From assembly GCF_014190915.1 (NCBI RefSeq), contig NZ_JACHVU010000006.1, positions 124,001 through 188,000 of the forward strand: 64,000 bases of DNA, given 5' to 3'. A program made the position numbers and the translations under genes. The notes below the pieces were generated by a model that saw only the letters and a program-made list of their open reading frames with translations, made no database searches and was not told the origin of the DNA. Below, in pieces: positions 51,599 through 60,340 of the stretch. The stretch comes from Mycolicibacterium iranicum. GTDB taxonomy: Bacteria > Actinomycetota > Actinomycetes > Mycobacteriales > Mycobacteriaceae. Each line of letters begins with the position of its first letter. Positions within the stretch are counted from its first letter, which is position 1.

Positions 51599-52360
51599 TC
51601 ACGTACCCGTCCAGTTGGGTGTGCGCTTCTCGGCGAACGCCGTCGCGCCCTCCATCGCGTCCTTGGACGCGAAGACCGGATTGACGAGTTCGAGCTGCTT
51701 GCGCCACATCTCGTCTTCGCTCCAGCCGGCGGACTTGATCACGATCTCCTTGGTGACGGCCACCGCGAGGGGGCCGTTGACGGTGATGCGCTCGGCCAGA
51801 GCTAGTGCCCCGGCGAGAGCCTCCCCGGGCTCGGTCAGCACGTTGACAAAGCCCCACTGCGAGGCCTCCTCGGCGGTGAAACTGTCTCCGGTCAAGGCCA
51901 ATTCGAGCGCCTTCTGATAGGGGATGCGCTTTTGCAGGCGCAGCAGTCCCCCGCCCGCCGCGACGAGACCGCGCTTGACCTCCGGGATGCCGAACTTCGC
52001 GTTCCTGGCGGCGACGACGAGGTCGGTCGCGAGCACGATCTCGGTACCCCCGGCGAGGGCGTAACCCTCGACCGCCGCGATGACGGGCTTACGGGGTGGC
52101 CGCTCGGTGAAACCGATGCCGCGGCCCGGGATGGCGGGCACCTCGCCTGCCATGAAGGCCTTGAGGTCCATGCCGGCACAGAAGTTGCCGCCCGCCCCGG
52201 TCACGATGGACACCGACAGCTCGGGCGAGTCGTCGAGTTCGTCCATGGCGTCGGCGAGGCCCTGGGCGACCGCGAGATTGAACGCGTTGCGCGCCTCTGG
52301 CCGGTTGATGGTGATGATCAGGACCCGCCCCTGGCGTTCTACCAGAACCTCGTCAGACAC
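51599..52360 (-). CDS. Enoyl-CoA hydratase (crotonase) family protein
   Basis: 253-residue crotonase of ordinary length. Oxyanion loops NFCAGMDL and ALAGGTEI are present and the first catalytic Glu is kept as E127 in FGIPEVKRGL; this is the only one of the six crotonases here with that residue. GTG 52360 follows AAGGGCGG. The gene is divergent from the TetR gene at 52598, with an operator copy in between. Confidence 0.9.
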   Translation of the reverse strand: MSDEVLVERQGRVLIITINRPEARNAFNLAVAQGLADAMDELDDSPELSVSIVTGAGGNFCAGMDLKAFMAGEVPAIPGRGIGFTERPPRKPVIAAVEGYALAGGTEIVLATDLVVAARNAKFGIPEVKRGLVAAGGGLLRLQKRIPYQKALELALTGDSFTAEEASQWGFVNVLTEPGEALAGALALAERITVNGPLAVAVTKEIVIKSAGWSEDEMWRKQLELVNPVFASKDAMEGATAFAEKRTPNWTGT

Positions 52361-52412
52361 TTGCCGCCCTTCAGCTGTGGTGGGGATGCCGCCGACTAAT
52401 GCTGGAAAAGCT

Positions 52413-52431
52413 TACTATAGGACTTACAGTA
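52413..52431. promoter_or_regulatory. TACTGTAA-type operator beside tetR
   Basis: TACTATAG-GAC-TTACAGTA, 2 mismatches. On the minus strand it contains TATAGT, a good -10 box for the crotonase-SDR operon. It also lies upstream of the TetR gene, so autoregulation is possible. Confidence 0.7.
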
Positions 52432-52592
52432 ATAGAGCGAATCTGGAGATCGACGAGCGACGGTAGTCTCGTCTGCACGCCCGCGCAGCGACACGGACGC
52501 AAAGACGCAGTTCAGCCTAGCCGCTGCCGGCGGTCACAGTCACCAACCCCGTTGCCGGGGGCTGCACCTGCAGCGCGACACGATGGAGGTGC

Positions 52593-52646
52593 CGACAGTG
52601 GCAAAACAGGCGACAGTGGCAAAACAGGCGACCGTGGCAAAACAGG
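52593..52646 (+). repeat. Three tandem 18-bp repeats at the start of tetR
   Basis: CGACAGTGGCAAAACAGG at 52593-52610 and 52611-52628, then a copy with one change at 52629-52646. Each unit encodes ATVAKQ and contains an in-frame GTG, so three alternative starts exist. Confidence 0.85.
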
Positions 52647-53380
52647 CGACAGCGGAGAAGCGTCAGCGCCGCGAACGCGGTTCCATCAATCCCGACGACA
52701 TCATCAAGGGCGCCTTCGAACTGGCCGAACAGGTCGGTATCGACAACCTCAGCATGCCGTTGCTCGGCAAACACCTCGGAGTCGGTGTCACGAGCATCTA
52801 CTGGTACTTCCGCAAGAAGGACGATCTTCTCAACGCGATGACCGATCGCGCCCTGCGCCAGTACGCGTTCGCGACGCCCTACGTCGAGGCCAAGGATTGG
52901 CGCGAGACGCTGGCCAACCATGCCCGGTCCATGCGGGAGACGTTCATGGGCAACCCGATCCTGTGCGACCTCATCCTGATCCGTTCCGCCCTGAGCCCCC
53001 GCGCGGCGAAGGTCGGGGTGCAGGAGGTGGAGAAGGCAATCGAAAGTCTGGTCGAGGCAGGCCTTTCCGCCGAGGACGCGTTCGACACCTACTCGGCGAT
53101 GTCGGTGCATGTCCGCGGGTCGGTGGTACTTCAACGGCTCCGCGAGAAGAACCTGGCGGGCGACGGACACGGGGACATCGACGACACGATGTCGATCGAC
53201 TCCGACAGCTCCCCGCTGCTGGCCGCCGTCACTCAGAAGGGCCACCACCTGAGCGCCTCGGACGACCGGAACTTCGAGTTCGGACTCGAATGCATCCTCG
53301 AGCACGCCGCGCGGCTCATCGAGCGCGACGCCAAGCCGGCCCGGAAGGCGACAGCGAAGGCCGCCCCCCGGAAGCGCTGA
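52598..53380 (+). CDS. TetR-family regulator, candidate controller of the catabolic locus
   Basis: 260-residue TetR-family protein. The helix-turn-helix is at about 50-70 (LSMPLLGKHLGVGVTSIYWYF); the C-terminal ligand domain is long, with a basic RKATAKAAPRKR tail. The N-terminus consists of near-perfect AKQATV repeats, an unstructured extension. GTG 52598 is chosen because GGAGG lies 7-8 nt upstream; an ATG at 52583 overlaps that site. Location beside an operator copy and among the genes carrying the same operator makes it the best candidate regulator. Ligand unknown, possibly an acyl-CoA intermediate. Confidence 0.88.
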   Translation: MAKQATVAKQATVAKQATAEKRQRRERGSINPDDIIKGAFELAEQVGIDNLSMPLLGKHLGVGVTSIYWYFRKKDDLLNAMTDRALRQYAFATPYVEAKDWRETLANHARSMRETFMGNPILCDLILIRSALSPRAAKVGVQEVEKAIESLVEAGLSAEDAFDTYSAMSVHVRGSVVLQRLREKNLAGDGHGDIDDTMSIDSDSSPLLAAVTQKGHHLSASDDRNFEFGLECILEHAARLIERDAKPARKATAKAAPRKR

Positions 53381-53392
53381 GTTCTCCTGCCG

Positions 53393-53409
53393 CCGCAGAA
53401 TTCCTGCGG
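53393..53409. terminator. Small hairpin between convergent genes
   Basis: CCGCAG (53393-53398), loop AATTC, CTGCGG (53404-53409), between the TetR and thiolase genes. Weak. Confidence 0.4.
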
Positions 53410-53415
53410 AGGTGA

Positions 53416-54591
53416 CTAGACCTCGATGACGACGCCGCCACCCTGGCCGCCGCCGGCGCACATCGCGGCGACACCGATGCCACCGCCGCGGCGCTGCAGC
53501 TCATAGACCAGGGTCGTGATCATCCGGGCGCCGGACGCCGCAATCGGATGGCCCAGGCTGCACCCACTGCCCGAGAAGTTCACGAGTTCCTCGTCGATGC
53601 CGTACTCGCGCACCGCGGCGATGGGAACCGACGCGAAGGCCTCGTTGATCTCCCACAGCGCGATGTCGGACGGCTTCAGGCCCGCACGGTCGAGCACCTT
53701 GCCGATGACCCGGACGCCGCCCAGACCGGTGTCTCGGGGGTCGACGCCCACCGCGCCCCATGCCCGGACCTTGGCCATCACGGTCAACCCGTTCGCGGCC
53801 GCGTACTCGGCCTCGGCGAGCGCCACGCCCGCCGCGGCGTCGTTGGTTCCGCTGCTGTTGCCCGCGGTGATGGAGAACCCCTCGATCTCGGGGTGCAGGA
53901 CCTTGAGTCCCGCCAGCTTCTCGACCGTGGTGTCACGCCGCGGGTGCTCGTCGACGCTGAAGTCGACGACCGAACCGTCGAACTGCTCGACCTTCAACGG
54001 CACGATCTCGTCGACGAACTTGCCCGCGTCGATGGCGGCGATCGCCCGCTGGTGCGAGCGCGCGGCCCAGGCATCCATGTCCTCGCGGCTGATGCCCGCG
54101 GCCTGCGCGGTGTTCCAACCGACCGTGATCGACATGTCCTTGGCGGGCGCGTCGGGGGTCTCGACGTGGGTGGGGGGCATCCAGCGCTCTTCGAACTTGA
54201 GCTCGGGGCCCGGGATACGCCAGTTGACCAGGGGGGTCATCGACAGCGACTGCACCCCGCCGGCGATCAGGACCCGCTCCATGCCGGAGCCGATCTGTGC
54301 GGACGCATTGCCGATGGCGGTGAGGCTGCCCGCGCAGTGACGGTTCACGGACTGACCGGGAACATGCTTCAGACCGGTCGCGTCGGCCGCATAGCGAGCC
54401 AGATCGCCGCCGCCGTAGTGCGACTCGGCGAAGATGATGTCGTCGATGTCGGCCGGGTCCACTCCCGAACGCCGGACGATCTCGGGCAGGACCGTGGTGA
54501 TCAGCGTCTCGGGCGGGGTGTTGACCAGGGTGCCTTTGAACGAGCGGCCGATGGCCGTCCTGGCAGCACCGACGATGACGGGTGTAGGCAT
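53416..54591 (-). CDS. Acetyl-CoA acyltransferase (thiolase)
   Basis: 391-residue true thiolase, FadA type, cleaving 3-ketoacyl-CoA. The full catalytic set is present: C86 (NRHCAGS), H348 (GHPIAASG) and C378 (MCAGGGQG). It would release acetyl- or propionyl-CoA at the end of the beta-oxidation cycle of the locus. ATG 54591 gives the usual MPTPVIVGAARTAIG start; an ATG 21 nt upstream is in frame. It lies 79 bp after the upstream crotonase gene and could share its transcript. Confidence 0.93.
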   Translation of the reverse strand: MPTPVIVGAARTAIGRSFKGTLVNTPPETLITTVLPEIVRRSGVDPADIDDIIFAESHYGGGDLARYAADATGLKHVPGQSVNRHCAGSLTAIGNASAQIGSGMERVLIAGGVQSLSMTPLVNWRIPGPELKFEERWMPPTHVETPDAPAKDMSITVGWNTAQAAGISREDMDAWAARSHQRAIAAIDAGKFVDEIVPLKVEQFDGSVVDFSVDEHPRRDTTVEKLAGLKVLHPEIEGFSITAGNSSGTNDAAAGVALAEAEYAAANGLTVMAKVRAWGAVGVDPRDTGLGGVRVIGKVLDRAGLKPSDIALWEINEAFASVPIAAVREYGIDEELVNFSGSGCSLGHPIAASGARMITTLVYELQRRGGGIGVAAMCAGGGQGGGVVIEV

Positions 54592-54670
54592 GCTCTTCGA
54601 CCTCGGTTTCATGGCAGACGGACGTTACAAAACTAACAGATAATGTAGCGCCGGCAGTAGGTGAGGCGGG

Positions 54671-55588
54671 TCACTCGGCCCCGAGGTCGGGTTCGGGGAC
54701 GTGAAAATGCTCGTCGCGGAGGCGGAACGCCTCCCTGGTGCCGTGCTGCGCGCGGGTCTTGACGAAGTTGAACTCACCGTCCGCGAACTGCAGGTTGGTG
54801 CCGTATGCGTGGAACAGGTAGCTCGCGACCTCCTCGCCCTGGTAGGCCTGGCTCTGCTCGACGAGTCGGAACGCCTCCTTGGCGATCACCACGCCGTCGG
54901 CGGGCATCTTCGCGGCCTTCTCCGCCCAGTACCGCGCGCGGGCCGTCACCGCCGCGGCGTCACAGGTCTCGGTGAAGACACCGAGGTGTTCGACCTCGGA
55001 CGCGCGGATGATGTCGCCCGTCAGCAGGAGGCGCCGTGCCTGCACCGGCCCGAGTCGATGGAAGAACATGTGCAGGCTGCCCAGCGCAGGTCCGAGAAAC
55101 CGCGTGGCGGGCATGCCGATCCTGGTGTCGCGCGCGATCACCGAGATGTCGGTCATCAAAGCCATCTCGAATCCGCCGCCCAGCGCGTAGCCGCTGATCT
55201 CGCCGACCGTGACCTTCGGGAAACCCATGAGGTTGTGATAGAAGCCGAACGCCTTGCGGTCGACGGTGAGCCGTCGGCGCTGACTCGGCCGAGATCGCGC
55301 CAACTCGCCGCCGCTGTCCGATCCGTCCCTGTCCGATGTACGCGCCGATCCGTACCAGCCGTAGGCGTTGTTCATGTCGGCGCCGGTGGAGAACACGCCC
55401 TCCGCCCCGCGCAGCAGCACCACCGTGATGTCGTCGTCCTCGGCCACCTCGTCGAGGTAGCGGCTCATCACAGTGCGCATCGACGCGTCGTAGGAGTTCC
55501 GCTGCGTCGGATTGTTGAGGGTGAGGGTCGCGATCCGGGTCTCGCGGTCCACCTCGAACAGCACACGGTCGTCGGCGGCGCTCGTCAT
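54671..55588 (-). CDS. Crotonase family protein, atypical
   Basis: 305-residue crotonase. Oxyanion loops VFSTGADM and ALGGGFEM are present, but the catalytic Glu position is Ala161 (GMPATRFLGPALG) and there is a charged Ser/Arg/Asp-rich insertion at about 80-110. So it may be an isomerase, dehalogenase-type or ring-acting crotonase rather than a hydratase. A GAAGGAA site precedes the ATG. It lies 10 bp downstream of the GntR gene, in the same operon. Confidence 0.87.
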   Translation of the reverse strand: MTSAADDRVLFEVDRETRIATLTLNNPTQRNSYDASMRTVMSRYLDEVAEDDDITVVLLRGAEGVFSTGADMNNAYGWYGSARTSDRDGSDSGGELARSRPSQRRRLTVDRKAFGFYHNLMGFPKVTVGEISGYALGGGFEMALMTDISVIARDTRIGMPATRFLGPALGSLHMFFHRLGPVQARRLLLTGDIIRASEVEHLGVFTETCDAAAVTARARYWAEKAAKMPADGVVIAKEAFRLVEQSQAYQGEEVASYLFHAYGTNLQFADGEFNFVKTRAQHGTREAFRLRDEHFHVPEPDLGAE

Positions 55589-55598
55589 ATCGGTTCCT

Positions 55599-56366
55599 TC
55601 ACGTGGGGATCAGTCTGGCGTCGATGGTCCGGTCGGATCCGGCGGCGAGCGTGTTGCGGCGGGCAGCGGCCAGATGGTCCTGCGCCACGCGCACAGCACG
55701 CGCGGCATCGCCGTCGGCGATCGCCTCCAGCAGGCGGTGATGGTCCCGCAGGGCGGCCCGCATCGTCGTGGGGACCATCGGATCCTCGGGGTGGTGCTCG
55801 TCGCTCCACACCGCCGATTCGTGGGAGGTCCAGATCACCTCCAGCGAGCCGATCAGCAGGATCATCGGCTCGTTGCCGCACCGGGTCACGATCTCCTCGT
55901 GGAACCTCCGGGCATTCGGGACATACCGCGACGGGGTGTCGAACTGTTCGGCCTGGGCCTCGATCGCGGCCCGCAGATGGGGCACCACCTCGGTGTCGCG
56001 GTCCTTGCGCGCAGCACACATCCCCGCGCAGATGGGTTCCAGGTGCAGCAGCGCCTCGCTGACGTCGGCCGGTGTGGCCGAACGGGTCTGCAGCACCATG
56101 CTGATCATCTGCGCGGTCCGGTCGGCCGACGGCAGGTGCACCACGGCGCCGCCGATGTTCCCCCGCCGCACCGAGATCAGACCGTCGGACTCCAGGATGT
56201 GGATCGCTTCGCGCACCGCGGGCGGGCTGACCCCGAACTCGGCGAACAACGCCTCCTGCGAGGGCAGCACGTCACCCTCCTTGAGTCGACCGGTCAGGAT
56301 GTCGTCACGCAGGCGCGACGCCACGAGTTCGGCGACCCGGGGCTGACGGATCCGATGCACTGACAC
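55599..56366 (-). CDS. GntR/FadR-type regulator
   Basis: 255-residue FadR-subfamily GntR regulator: N-terminal winged helix at about 15-75 (LPSQEALFAEFGVSPPAVREAI) and a C-terminal FCD ligand domain. FCD proteins bind carboxylic acids or acyl-CoA-like effectors, often through a metal with conserved histidines; several His are present. It is divergent from the crotonase/ligase operon at 56427, so control of that operon is likely. It is the alternative candidate for the shared TACTGTAA operator, though FadR-type sites normally look like TNGTNNNACNA. Confidence 0.88.
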   Translation of the reverse strand: MSVHRIRQPRVAELVASRLRDDILTGRLKEGDVLPSQEALFAEFGVSPPAVREAIHILESDGLISVRRGNIGGAVVHLPSADRTAQMISMVLQTRSATPADVSEALLHLEPICAGMCAARKDRDTEVVPHLRAAIEAQAEQFDTPSRYVPNARRFHEEIVTRCGNEPMILLIGSLEVIWTSHESAVWSDEHHPEDPMVPTTMRAALRDHHRLLEAIADGDAARAVRVAQDHLAAARRNTLAAGSDRTIDARLIPT

Positions 56367-56408
56367 TGTTCCGCGGACAGCCTTTCCTTGCTAAGTTGTA
56401 CAGGATAG

Positions 56409-56427
56409 TACTGGTAGTCCAACGGTA
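56409..56427. promoter_or_regulatory. TACTGTAA-type operator, degenerate copy
   Basis: TACTGGTA-GTC-CAACGGTA, 5 mismatches, ending at the ATG of the rightward crotonase operon and 43 bp from the GntR start. Confidence 0.4.
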
Positions 56428-57281
56428 TGGCTATCAGTATGGAAGACCAATCGCCTCCGGAAGGACGGTGCCGGGTGCGCGACGACGCGGATGCAGGCGT
56501 GGTGCGGCTCTCCAGGGACGGCGCCGTCCTGCACATCGTTCTCGACCGCCCGGGCCGACGGAACTCGTTGAGCCACAGCATGGTCGATGACCTGGTGGCG
56601 GCCCTGACCTCGGCGGCCCACGACGACACACTGCGCGCGATCCACCTCTGCGCGGCGGGCGACGACTTCTGCGCGGGGGCGGACTGGGTCGCCACCAACA
56701 GCACCGACCGCAAGCCCAGACCCGGCAATCTCAGCCGGCGGATCCCGCACACCGCCAACCGCATCATCGAGCTGGTCACCACCATCGAGCTGCCGGTCGT
56801 GTGCAGCGTCCGGGGCTGGGCGGTCGGTCTCGGCTGCAATCTGGCGCTGGCGGCCGACTTCACCGTTGCCGCAGAGGATGCCAACCTCTGGGAGCCGTTC
56901 ATCGACCGCGGCTTCAGCCCGGACTCCGGCGCCACCTGGCTCCTGCCCCGCCTGGCAGGCGTGGCACGGGCCAGGCGGATGCTGCTGCTGGGCGAGAAGA
57001 TCAGCGGCGCCGACGCGGCCGACTGGGGCCTGATCCACGACGCGGTACCCGCCGAGATGCTCGACGCCGGGGCCGACGCCCTGCTCGCGCGGCTGGCCTC
57101 CGGACCCACCGTCGCGATCGGCCTGGCCAAGCGGGCCATCAACTACGGGCTGCACGCCTCACTATCGGAGTCCCTGGCCCATGAGTTGTCGGCGCTTGAG
57201 TTGGCCTGCCGCACCTCAGATTTCAAAGAAGGTCTCGCCGCGTTCCGCGCCCGCCGCGCACCCGACTTCGGCGGACGATAG
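56427..57281 (+). CDS. Crotonase family protein
   Basis: 284-residue crotonase. Oxyanion loops DFCAGADW and AVGLGCNL are intact. The first catalytic Glu is Phe158 (LWEPFIDRGF) and the second region has D166 (SPDSGATW), so chemistry other than simple hydration is possible. ATG 56427 or ATG 56439 may be the start; neither has a clear ribosome-binding site. It opens a six-gene rightward operon of three crotonases and three acyl-CoA ligases. Confidence 0.87.
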   Translation: MAISMEDQSPPEGRCRVRDDADAGVVRLSRDGAVLHIVLDRPGRRNSLSHSMVDDLVAALTSAAHDDTLRAIHLCAAGDDFCAGADWVATNSTDRKPRPGNLSRRIPHTANRIIELVTTIELPVVCSVRGWAVGLGCNLALAADFTVAAEDANLWEPFIDRGFSPDSGATWLLPRLAGVARARRMLLLGEKISGADAADWGLIHDAVPAEMLDAGADALLARLASGPTVAIGLAKRAINYGLHASLSESLAHELSALELACRTSDFKEGLAAFRARRAPDFGGR

Positions 57282-57295
57282 ACGAAAGAAGGCAT

Positions 57296-58108
57296 GTGAG
57301 TTCCCCCAGCTACGACACCATCACCTACGAGGTCGACGGCCACAAGGCCACGATCACCCTCAACCGCCCCCAGGCACTCAACGCCCTGTCCCCCCACATG
57401 GTCGCCGAACTGCGCGCCGCCTACGACGAGGCCGAGAGCGACGACGACATCTGGCTGATGATCGTCACCGGCGCCGGGCGCGCCTTCTGCACGGGCGCCG
57501 ACGTCACCGAGATCCCCTCGGACGGCAAGGTGATCTACGAAAAGCCGTACCTGTCCACCTACGACCAGTGGGAGGCACCGCAGGAGGGCACTCCCCCGTT
57601 CCGCCGGATGGCCAAACCCGTCCTCGCAGCGATCAACGGAATCTGTTGCGGCGCGGGGCTGGACTGGGTCACCACCGGCGACATCGTCATCGCCTCGGAC
57701 AAGGCGACCTTCTTCGATCCCCACGTCAGCATCGGGCTGGTCGCCGCGCGCGAGATGGTCCGGCTGGCCAGGGCGCTGCCGCGCTCGGTGGCACTGCGTA
57801 TGGCACTGATGGGCAAACACGAACGGATGAGCGCTGAACGGGCCTACGAACTGGGCATGATCACCGAGGTCGTCGAGCACGAGAAGCTCCTCGAACGCGC
57901 GCACGAGATCGCCGACATCGTCAACTCCAATGCGCCGCTGGCGGTGCGCGGAACCCGCCTCGCCATCCACAAAACCCTGGATCTGCCGCTGCTGGAGGGT
58001 GAGATCCTCGCCGAGACGTTCCGCGAGCGCGTCGTGCGCACCGAGGACGCACACGAAGGCCCACGCGCCTTCGTCGAGAAGCGTGCCCCGAAGTGGCAGT
58101 GCCGCTGA
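57296..58108 (+). CDS. Crotonase family protein, Glu to His
   Basis: 270-residue crotonase. Oxyanion loops AFCTGADV and CGAGLDW are present; the first catalytic Glu is replaced by H143 in FFDPHVSIGLV. The next gene has the same His, so the two are paralogs. GTG 57296 has a GAAGG site and lies 14 bp after the preceding gene. Reaction not assigned. Confidence 0.88.
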   Translation: MSSPSYDTITYEVDGHKATITLNRPQALNALSPHMVAELRAAYDEAESDDDIWLMIVTGAGRAFCTGADVTEIPSDGKVIYEKPYLSTYDQWEAPQEGTPPFRRMAKPVLAAINGICCGAGLDWVTTGDIVIASDKATFFDPHVSIGLVAAREMVRLARALPRSVALRMALMGKHERMSAERAYELGMITEVVEHEKLLERAHEIADIVNSNAPLAVRGTRLAIHKTLDLPLLEGEILAETFRERVVRTEDAHEGPRAFVEKRAPKWQCR

Positions 58109-58115
58109 GGAATCG

Positions 58116-58895
58116 ATGACCTACGACACGATCGCCCTCGACCTCGACCACGAATCCCGCGTGGCCACGGTCACGCTCAACCGTCCCGAGGCACTCAACT
58201 CGTTCAACCGCGCGATGTGCCGGGAGATGCGCGACATCTGGCACGTCATCAAGGACGACGAAGACATCAACGCGGTGGTGCTGCGGGCAGCCGGCGACCG
58301 CGCCTTCAGCGCCGGGCTCGATGTGAAATCGACCTACGGCCAACCGAACATCGTCTGGAACCACGAAGATCCGGGCGAGCTGCTCAGCCCCAAGTGGCAG
58401 AAGATGTGGAAACCGGTGGTGTGCGCCGTGCAGGGCATGTGCACCGCCGGGGCGCTGTACTTCGTGAACGAGGCCGACATCGTGATCTGCTCGGACGGCG
58501 CCACCTTCTTCGACTCCCACGTCAGCGCCGGCCTGGTGTCCGCCCTCGAGCCGGTGGGCCTGATGCGGCGGGTCGGCCTGGGTGAGACACTCCGGATGGC
58601 GTTGATGGGCAACGACGAACGGGTCGGCGCGCAGACGGCGCTGCGGATCGGCCTGGTCACCGAAGTGGTCGCCGAGGACGACCTGTGGCCCCGGGCCCAC
58701 GCGATCGCCACTGCCATCGCAGCCAAACCGCCCACCGCCACCCAGGGCACCGTCAAGGCGATCTGGGAATCGCTGGACAAGCCCTACCGCGCCGCCATGG
58801 ACCAGGGGTTGATCTACACGCGGCTGGGCAATCCGATCGGTAAGGCCGAACTGGCGCAGCGACAGCCGCCCACCTCGGCGCCGCGGATCCGGTGA
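58116..58895 (+). CDS. Crotonase family protein, Glu to His
   Basis: 259-residue crotonase paralogous to the preceding gene. Oxyanion loops AFSAGLDV and CTAGALYF; H135 in FFDSHVSAGLV at the catalytic Glu position. It starts at ATG 58116, 7 bp after the previous stop, and overlaps the next gene by 4 bp. Substrate unknown. Confidence 0.88.
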   Translation: MTYDTIALDLDHESRVATVTLNRPEALNSFNRAMCREMRDIWHVIKDDEDINAVVLRAAGDRAFSAGLDVKSTYGQPNIVWNHEDPGELLSPKWQKMWKPVVCAVQGMCTAGALYFVNEADIVICSDGATFFDSHVSAGLVSALEPVGLMRRVGLGETLRMALMGNDERVGAQTALRIGLVTEVVAEDDLWPRAHAIATAIAAKPPTATQGTVKAIWESLDKPYRAAMDQGLIYTRLGNPIGKAELAQRQPPTSAPRIR

Positions 58896-60340
58896 TGGCC
58901 CATCCCCTCTCGCGGCGCATCGACGACGTCGTGGGCCTCGACGCCGCGGCGCCGGCGATCCAGTTCGGCGGCCAGTGGCACAGCTGGGGTCAGATCGGCG
59001 CCCTGGCCCGCCGGATCGCTGCCGTGACCGGTACCGACCAGGCCGGAATCATGCTGCGCAACACTCCTGTTCATGTCGCAGCGCTGCTCGGCGTGCTGTC
59101 CGGTGGCGGCACCGCGGTGGCGATCAACCCGGCGCGCGGGGACGACCGGGCACGGGACGACATCGCGACCCTGAACCTACCGGTGCTCATCGGCACCGGG
59201 GGCGACCTCGCCACACTGGCGGCAGACGCCCGCGCCACGACGGTCGCGATCGGGGACCTCGACGACGCCCCGCAGGTCACCCGTCGCGACGTGCGGGACG
59301 CGGCCGCCCGCCCGGGGGTGGCGGTCCGCATGCTGACCAGCGGGACCACCGGTCCCCCCAAACGTGTCGATCTGACCTACGACATGCTGGCGCGCAGCGT
59401 GATGGGCCCCGACCCCGAATCGTCGGCCGCCCCCACGCAGGTCCGCCGCGGCGTCGCCATCGTGAACTCACCGCTGGTCCACGTCGGCGGGGTGTTCCGT
59501 GTTCTGCTGTGCCTGGCCGAGGCACGCCCCTTCGTGCTGCTGCCGAAATTCGACCTGCAGCAGTGGGCCGAAGCCGTCCGCGAACACCGCCCCAGGGCGG
59601 TCTCCCTGGTCCCTGCGGCGCTGCGCACGGTCCTGCACTCGGCGCTGACCCGGGAGGACCTCGCCGGTGTGCGCGCGGTGACCTCCGGGACGGCGCCGCT
59701 GTCGGCCGACGATGCGGACGCTTTCACCGAGAAGTTCGGCGTCCCGGTGCTGACGTCCTACGCGGCCACCGAATTCGGTGGTGGCGTCGCCGGCTGGACG
59801 CTGGCCGATCATCAGAAGTACTGGCAGTGCAAGCGGGGCAGCGTCGGGCGAGCGAACCCCGGTGCCCGCCTTCGCGTCGTCGACGACGACGGTCGTCCCC
59901 TGCCCGCCGGGGAGCAGGGCCTGCTGGAGGTCATCCCCGCCCAGATGGCCGGAAGCTCGGACTGGCTGCGGACCACGGACCTCGCCTGCATCGACACCGA
60001 CGGCTTCGTCTGGATCCTCGGGCGGGCCGATCAGGCCATCATCCGCGGCGGGTTCAAGGTGATGCCCGACGACGTCAGGACGGCGCTCGAAAGCCACCCC
60101 GCCGTGGCCGGCGCGGCCGTGGTGGGTGTGCCGGACCCACGCCTCGGCGAAACACCCGCTGCGCTCGTCGAATTGCGCCCGGACGCGACGACCTCGACCA
60201 CCGAGTTGCTCGCCCATCTGCAGACACGGCTGGCGCGCTACGAGATCCCCACCGCGGTGGTGATCACCGACGAGATCCCCCGCACGCCGTCGGGCAAGCC
60301 CGACCTGACCGCCGTCCGCTCCCACTTCCCCCCGCCATGA
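58892..60340 (+). CDS. Acyl-CoA ligase, short form
   Basis: 482-residue adenylate-forming ligase, shorter than its neighbours. P-loop LTSGTTGPPKR at 148-158, where the usual final Gly is Arg; SYAATEFGGG motif; terminal lysine in PSGKPDLTAV. The N-terminal lid is reduced. It overlaps the crotonase upstream and the ligase downstream by 4 bp each. GTG 58892 is directly followed by ATG 58895, either of which may be used. It likely activates a small or cyclic acid. Confidence 0.87.
   Translation: MMAHPLSRRIDDVVGLDAAAPAIQFGGQWHSWGQIGALARRIAAVTGTDQAGIMLRNTPVHVAALLGVLSGGGTAVAINPARGDDRARDDIATLNLPVLIGTGGDLATLAADARATTVAIGDLDDAPQVTRRDVRDAAARPGVAVRMLTSGTTGPPKRVDLTYDMLARSVMGPDPESSAAPTQVRRGVAIVNSPLVHVGGVFRVLLCLAEARPFVLLPKFDLQQWAEAVREHRPRAVSLVPAALRTVLHSALTREDLAGVRAVTSGTAPLSADDADAFTEKFGVPVLTSYAATEFGGGVAGWTLADHQKYWQCKRGSVGRANPGARLRVVDDDGRPLPAGEQGLLEVIPAQMAGSSDWLRTTDLACIDTDGFVWILGRADQAIIRGGFKVMPDDVRTALESHPAVAGAAVVGVPDPRLGETPAALVELRPDATTSTTELLAHLQTRLARYEIPTAVVITDEIPRTPSGKPDLTAVRSHFPPP

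Noticed and set aside
52593..52646. Repeats considered as a CRISPR-like array
   Set aside because: The 18-bp units are directly adjacent without spacers and are coding.
54621..54646. Possible operator copy upstream of the thiolase
   Set aside because: The TTACAAAACTAACAGATAA stretch looks similar but does not align with TACTGTAA-N3-TTACAGTA in both halves.
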